Assembly: GCF_001592935.1 (NCBI RefSeq)
Contig: NZ_LRDB01000023.1
Location: forward strand, 124,001-188,000
Length of the DNA: 64,000 nt
Reading direction: 5' to 3'
Source of the DNA: Roseivirga echinicomitans
GTDB lineage: Bacteria; Bacteroidota; Bacteroidia; Cytophagales; Cyclobacteriaceae
Position numbers and translations under genes: made by a program. Positions 59,674-64,000 of this stretch are shown here, in pieces. Numbering within the stretch: position 1 is the stretch's first letter; each line of letters opens with the position of its first letter. The notes beneath the pieces were generated by a model. The model saw only the letters and a list, made by a program, of their open reading frames with translations. It did no database searches and was not told the DNA's origin.

Positions 59674-60031
59674 CTGATATTACAATATTGACTTTGTTCA
59701 ACTTCTTTTTTTCAAGCTTACTTACAATTTCTCCTCCACCAGCATTATCCATATCTCCCTTTCTCACAATCACATAGTATGGAATGGCATCCAGTTTCTT
59801 GAAGGTCACTTGTCCCTTATTATTACTTAGTTGAGCTTCCTGAACTGCATTTCTTTCAGCATTATAATCTGCCTTAGCCCTATAGATTGTGACTTCAGCG
59901 CCTTCCACTACGTTGCCAAGTTCATTTAAGACTGTAATTTTTAATTTAGTGTTGAAAATTTGATCTGGTTGTTCTAAAGTGGTAAAGAAGCTTCCAAAAA
60001 TCAATGTTAGGGTAATCAGTACAGATTTCAT
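59663..60031 (-). CDS. Small secreted beta-sandwich (carboxypeptidase-regulatory-like) protein
   Basis: A 122-aa protein with an N-terminal signal segment (residues 1-17). The mature part LKITVLNELGNVVEGAEVTIYRAKAD followed by NKGQVTFKKL and PYYVIVRKGDM is typical of the small transthyretin-like or carboxypeptidase-regulatory domain used in cell-surface proteins. Function unknown; not a complete receptor. It overlaps the Nudix gene by 11 nt and follows the 198-aa hypothetical gene by 10 nt, so it belongs to the recQ operon. Confidence 0.72.
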   Translation of the reverse strand: MKSVLITLTLIFGSFFTTLEQPDQIFNTKLKITVLNELGNVVEGAEVTIYRAKADYNAERNAVQEAQLSNNKGQVTFKKLDAIPYYVIVRKGDMDNAGGGEIVSKLEKKKLNKVNIVISDGV

Positions 60032-60041
60032 ACTCTCTTAA

Positions 60042-60635
60042 TTATAGGTTTCGGTCAAACAATTTTTCAATAAATACCTCAAAAGGTAAGGCTTCGGAAT
60101 ATAAACGATCTTGATAGATATTGGCCATCAATTTTATATAACTGGGCTTTCGATCGATCATAACGTATTCGATCAGAATATTGCCGTAAAGTTGATTGGT
60201 TTTATTTTCTTCCAATTCCAATCCCCGCGGTTTCAAGTACCATTTCTCAATCACCTCCTCAAAAGACTCTCGATCAATGATTCTGCGGTCGTTTTGCGCC
60301 AACCTATATTCGAACTCAAGTGTTTTCTCTTTCAAATAATCGAACAAATTTCTAAACTCATCACACGATATTTCATTGCCATAAGTAACCGCAAAACCAT
60401 TAGAATACTTGGTTTCCAGCAAGTGGACATTGAGTTTGGTTACGATACCTTTCTTTTTCAGATGGTAGGCATTATAGATTTCCGTCAGTAATTCAGTCTG
60501 TTTATTGCTCCCCAGCCATAATTGAAAGCTCTCTGACTCTCTATTGGTTCTTTCCAATGTTTCATGGATTAACTCTGCTGGGCCTTCGTCCTTTCCTTTA
60601 AATATTTTGTTATATATGTCGTCAAAAAAACTCAT
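60042..60635 (-). CDS. Hypothetical soluble protein
   Basis: A 197-aa soluble protein beginning MSFFDDIYNKIFKG, with helix-rich sequence and conserved-looking hydrophobic blocks such as GNILIEYVMIDRKPSYIKLMA. I do not recognise it. I placed the start at the ATG at 60635, as the two-codon extension begins with a TTG. It lies 17 nt after recQ on the same strand, so a genome-maintenance role is possible but only by position. Confidence 0.6.
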   Translation of the reverse strand: MSFFDDIYNKIFKGKDEGPAELIHETLERTNRESESFQLWLGSNKQTELLTEIYNAYHLKKKGIVTKLNVHLLETKYSNGFAVTYGNEISCDEFRNLFDYLKEKTLEFEYRLAQNDRRIIDRESFEEVIEKWYLKPRGLELEENKTNQLYGNILIEYVMIDRKPSYIKLMANIYQDRLYSEALPFEVFIEKLFDRNL

Positions 60636-60652
60636 AATCAACTTTAATGCAT

Positions 60653-62590
60653 TTACGGATTATCCTTCTTTCCCTTTTCCAGCTTACCAAACTCATCAAA
60701 TTTCAACACACCATGATCGACCAGTTCAGCCACAAGCATAGTCAAAACATTCTTGTTTTCTGGTGCTATTGCATTCACCAAATCATTAACATCAAAATCA
60801 GTAGACTGGCCCAATAAGGAGAATATTTGTACCTCATATTTAGCTCTCAACTTTAGTTCTTCAGCCTTTCTCTTATTCTGAACACAATTGTCGCAGACCA
60901 AACAAGGATCATAATTTACCTCACCAAAATACTCAAGCAACTGTTGCGTTCGGCAGCGTTCTTCATTGTGTAAATAAGCAATGACCGATTCCATTTTAGC
61001 CGTGATCAACTTGCGCCTGCTTTCAATTTGGTGGTTATCAATCGGCAATTTGTCGGCTGGGTATTTCGGCATCATAAACGATAACTGAGGCTGATCCTTT
61101 TGAGGAATATATTCCAACACTTCTCGCTCATGCAGATGCTTCAGCATTTTTCGGCAGGCATCCACGGTAAGCCCTAAATTGGCTGCTAGGTTATTTTCTT
61201 GAATGATAATCAAATTATTGTAAGCCTCCCCTCCATAGAGCCTAAGAATTGCCTTGATCAATGGATCAAATTGAGCATTAGCAATCTGAAATTCATACAT
61301 CTGCTTTTGGTTCAACCCAAACATCAATCGCGAGGGCTGATAGAACGATTCACTCAATAAGATTGCTCCTTGAGACTCCAATACTTTAATGCCGTTGAAA
61401 ATCTCCATTGGGTGTCGATCGAAGTTTTTTGAGAAGGTTTGAAAATCGAAATCGAAGCTATCTTGCGGGTGGCTGCCATTGGCCAACTGATAATAGTTAC
61501 CCAACATTTGATATACCTCCCTTATCAATTTCACTTCTGGCAATGAATTCTTCGTCTTCTTTCGTAGTTCTTCGATGTCCTTCTGGTGGCAAATCATTAC
61601 CGCAAAGGCCTTTTTCTCGTCACGCCCTGCCCTACCCGCTTCTTGATAATATCCTTCTAGATTCCCTGGCAAATCCATATGAATCACCACCCGAACATCC
61701 GGTTTGTCAATACCCATTCCAAAAGCGTTGGTAGAAACAATCACTTGCGTGCGGTTGTGGATCCAGTTTTCCTGCTTTAGGCTTCGTTCTTCGTGGGTTA
61801 GACCAGCATGATAAAAATCAGCACTGATGTGGCTTCTTTGAAGCATTAAAGCCAATTCTTTGGCGTGTCTTCGGGTGCTTACATACACCACCGCAGATCC
61901 TCGAACTCGATTTAGTACTTCTAAAAGCTTTCTTTCCTTATGCTCTTCGAAACGAACTGAATAAGAAAGGTTTGCCCTGGCAAAACTCTTGGTGAATACC
62001 TTCTTATTTCGGAACTCAAGCCTTTCTTGAATATCCACTTTCACCTTTTCAGTTGCGGTTGCAGTCAATGCCATAATTGGCGTTTCAGGCAACAGCTCTC
62101 TTATGGTAGCAATTTCTAAGTAAGCAGGGCGGAAATCATAGCCCCATTGCGAAATACAATGCGCTTCATCTACGGCAATTAAGTTAACCCCTCGTGTGTC
62201 GCGAACAATCTTAATTCGTTCTTGAAAAAGCTCTGTTTTTAACCTTTCAGGCGAAACATAGAGGAACTTGATGTCGGCATTGACGCAGTTGTCTAGTGCG
62301 AAATCGATCTCGCGTTTGGACATTCCTGCATGAAGGGATTCAGCAGAAATACCACGCTTTTTCAACTGATAGACCTGATCCTTCATCAGAGCGATCAAGG
62401 GCGAAACAACCACGCAAAGCCCTTCATTTACCAATGCGGGAATCTGAAAGCAGATTGATTTTCCTCCACCCGTAGGTAACAAAGCAAGCACATCATTACC
62501 TTCCAGCGAAGCATTGATAATATCTTCCTGCAAAGGCCTAAAGGCATTATAGCCCCAGTATTTTTTTAGAATGTTTAGCCCTTGGTTCAT
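60653..62590 (-). CDS. recQ: ATP-dependent DNA helicase RecQ
   Basis: A 645-aa 3'-5' DNA helicase that acts in recombination and repair of stalled forks. Motif 0 FRPLQEDII, Walker A LLPTGGGKS (38-45), DEAH box VDEAHCISQWGYDFRP, motif III TATATEKV, motif V VIVSTNAFGMGIDKPDVR, and motif VI QEAGRAGRDEKKA are all present. The zinc-binding part CRTQQLLEYFGE..CLVCDNC follows at about 560-590. The C-terminal HRDC domain is absent, so this is the shorter form. Precedes two small genes and Nudix on the same strand. Confidence 0.94.
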   Translation of the reverse strand: MNQGLNILKKYWGYNAFRPLQEDIINASLEGNDVLALLPTGGGKSICFQIPALVNEGLCVVVSPLIALMKDQVYQLKKRGISAESLHAGMSKREIDFALDNCVNADIKFLYVSPERLKTELFQERIKIVRDTRGVNLIAVDEAHCISQWGYDFRPAYLEIATIRELLPETPIMALTATATEKVKVDIQERLEFRNKKVFTKSFARANLSYSVRFEEHKERKLLEVLNRVRGSAVVYVSTRRHAKELALMLQRSHISADFYHAGLTHEERSLKQENWIHNRTQVIVSTNAFGMGIDKPDVRVVIHMDLPGNLEGYYQEAGRAGRDEKKAFAVMICHQKDIEELRKKTKNSLPEVKLIREVYQMLGNYYQLANGSHPQDSFDFDFQTFSKNFDRHPMEIFNGIKVLESQGAILLSESFYQPSRLMFGLNQKQMYEFQIANAQFDPLIKAILRLYGGEAYNNLIIIQENNLAANLGLTVDACRKMLKHLHEREVLEYIPQKDQPQLSFMMPKYPADKLPIDNHQIESRRKLITAKMESVIAYLHNEERCRTQQLLEYFGEVNYDPCLVCDNCVQNKRKAEELKLRAKYEVQIFSLLGQSTDFDVNDLVNAIAPENKNVLTMLVAELVDHGVLKFDEFGKLEKGKKDNP

Positions 62591-62710
62591 TAAGAGTGAA
62601 GGTAAAGATTAATTCAAACTGTCAACTGCAAAGAACAGCAGTTTTGCGTTGGAGTTCATCAAAACTTCAAAAAAAGCATTTTAAGGGCTAAACATTAAGC
62701 TTACGGCTCC

Positions 62711-64000
62711 TTATTCGGAGCGTAAGGCGGTAACAGGGTTTTTGGTAGCCGCATTGATGGTTTGAATACCAATGGTTAGTATGGCAACCAAAAATGTACA
62801 TAAAAGGGCTAGCGCGAAAACCACAACCCCAATATCAGTTTTATAGGCAAAGTCATTTAACCAGCCTTCCAACACCCAAAAAGCCAAAGGAACAGAAACC
62901 ACAAAAGCGATAAGCACCAACAGGGCAAAACTTTTTGTGAGTTCTTTTACAATGCTCGAAACGGAAGCGCCCAATACCTTTCGAATTCCAATTTCTTTGG
63001 TGCGTTGTGTGGTGATAAGCGAAGAAAGCCCCAATAAGCCTAACGATGCAATGATTATGGCCACGATAGAAAAGGCGCCAATTGCATCAGTTAATCGATC
63101 TTCATTTTCATAAAGTTGCGCAAATTGATCATCGAGAAAATAGTAATCAAAAGGCACGGAAGGAAGTACCCTTGCCCATTCCATTTCGGCCAATTTCAGA
63201 GCATCTTGTGCCCTGCCCGACTGAATTCTGGCCACCGTAAAACCGTGAATTGCATTTTCTGGTTGGCGATAAAAATGAATAATGGGCGCCACTTCATTGG
63301 CCAATGATTCGAAATTATAATCCTTAACCACCCCAATTACCTTCATTTTCCTACTTCCGAAGTTCAAGTATTTTCCATCAATTCCTTCCCAACCGAAAGC
63401 ATCAAAAGCAGACTGGTTTACAATGGCAGCATTCGATTGATCGTCTTCACTATTGGTTAAGAAATTTCGCCCCTGCGTAAACTCCATCTTCAAATTCGGG
63501 AAGAAATCATGATCTACATAAGTATAACGCATGCGTAAACGCTGTTCAGGCGTAAAACCATCGGGCACCACAAAAGTAAAACGGCCAGGGAAATTTCCAG
63601 GAACAGAAGCGGAAGCACTTAACGAGACAATGGCTGAATTCTGACTTAGGTTATTCCGCATGGAAGCTAATCCGTTTTGGCCTTCTTCCTCCCCAGGGAA
63701 ATCCCTTTGATTGATAGGCAACACCAGCAAGTCAGCTTTATCAAAAGCCATATCTTGGTTTTTCATGAACTTAACCTGCTTGTTCAGTACCAAAGTGCCT
63801 ACGATTAATAAAATCGAAAACATGAATTGCACCACTACCAAAGTGTTCCGAACAGCTTGGCTCATTTTACTCGATTTGAGCACTTTACCTTTTAAAGAAT
63901 CTACACTTTTGAGGGAAGAAATATACAAAGCAGGGTAGAGTCCAGCACCAATTCCAATCAACAAACCCAAGCCCACTAGCCCCAAAAGAAGCTCTATGTT
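62711..64000 (-). CDS. FtsX-type ABC permease, C-terminal part (cut by window end)
   Basis: The visible 429 residues of a larger MacB/FtsX-family permease. In-window segments: a membrane region with GLGLLIGIGAGLYPALYISS, then SSKMSQAVRNTLVVVQFMFSILLIVGTLVLN, the periplasmic MacB-PCD domain (about 80-280) with VVKDYNFESLANEVAP, and the closing membrane region TQRTKEIGIRKVLGASVSSIVKEL, ending NPVTALRSE. The frame is open to the window end with no start codon there, so the protein continues upstream; Bacteroidota members of this kind are about 800 aa with two FtsX units. It exports small molecules, peptides or lipids with an ATPase encoded elsewhere. Confidence 0.88.
   Translation of the reverse strand, partial: NIELLLGLVGLGLLIGIGAGLYPALYISSLKSVDSLKGKVLKSSKMSQAVRNTLVVVQFMFSILLIVGTLVLNKQVKFMKNQDMAFDKADLLVLPINQRDFPGEEEGQNGLASMRNNLSQNSAIVSLSASASVPGNFPGRFTFVVPDGFTPEQRLRMRYTYVDHDFFPNLKMEFTQGRNFLTNSEDDQSNAAIVNQSAFDAFGWEGIDGKYLNFGSRKMKVIGVVKDYNFESLANEVAPIIHFYRQPENAIHGFTVARIQSGRAQDALKLAEMEWARVLPSVPFDYYFLDDQFAQLYENEDRLTDAIGAFSIVAIIIASLGLLGLSSLITTQRTKEIGIRKVLGASVSSIVKELTKSFALLVLIAFVVSVPLAFWVLEGWLNDFAYKTDIGVVVFALALLCTFLVAILTIGIQTINAATKNPVTALRSE

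Noticed and set aside
1-64000. tRNA genes, rRNA genes, prophage, insertion sequences, restriction or toxin-antitoxin systems
   Set aside because: None found by eye; no transposase, integrase, capsid or methyltransferase-restriction pair is present. A covariance-model scan would be the decisive test for tRNAs and small RNAs.

Overview
The window is a typical, gene-dense stretch of a Bacteroidota chromosome, most likely from the Cytophagales (a Roseivirga- or Marivirga-like marine bacterium; the genus is a guess). Supporting signs seen in the sequence are a fused lpxC-fabZ gene, a PorX regulator together with a protein carrying a type IX secretion (T9SS) C-terminal sorting domain, a DUF4494 protein, promoter-like TAnnTTTG elements, an almost complete lack of Shine-Dalgarno sequences, several TTG or GTG starts, and moderate-to-low GC.

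Layout. 1-4.5 kb: start of argS, an arginase-type ureohydrolase and a bacterial deoxyhypusine-synthase-like enzyme on the minus strand, divergent from a short arginine decarboxylase; together they form a polyamine cluster. 4.1-15 kb: small metabolic and stress genes (ArsC, DinB, VOC, formylglycine-enzyme-like protein, amidohydrolase, GNAT), a PdxR/MocR regulator divergent from a PNPOx-like flavoprotein with candidate operators between them, then SDR, folA, fmt, a membrane protein and the muramidase namZ. 15-20.7 kb: LolC-like permease, glycosyltransferase, HAD phosphatase, and an overlapping lipoprotein-LytS-LytTR unit. 20.7-22.3 kb: a Fic-HTH gene preceded by seven helically phased CGTATCA boxes and flanked by two copies of a hairpin-bearing direct repeat. 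This is the most unusual non-coding architecture in the window.

22-36 kb: a large secreted macroglobulin-like protein, a fused acyl-CoA mutase (IcmF), a membrane-anchored patatin, a THUMP methyltransferase, DUF4494 and SGNH genes, rarA and small genes. 36.3-36.6 kb: tmRNA (ssrA). 36.8-43.7 kb: MOSC and sterol-desaturase-like genes, an amidohydrolase, a PilJ/PAS sensor that lacks an ATPase domain, and an M1 peptidase. 43.7-47.5 kb (minus): GreA-like, ald, tsaE, porX. 47.6-52.7 kb (plus): HD hydrolase, lpxD, lpxC-fabZ, lpxA and an ABC ATPase, a lipid A operon. 53-64 kb (minus): pgk, Sua5-type tsaC, TPR lipoprotein, a T9SS cargo protein, Nudix, recQ, and an FtsX-type permease cut by the window end.

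No phage, insertion sequence, CRISPR array or recognisable defence island was found. Most genes are core or widely shared accessory genes. The spots that merit a second look are the Fic cassette, the polyamine cluster, the IcmF active-site combination, the ATPase-less histidine-kinase-like protein, and a set of promoters placed so close to start codons that the mRNAs may be leaderless.
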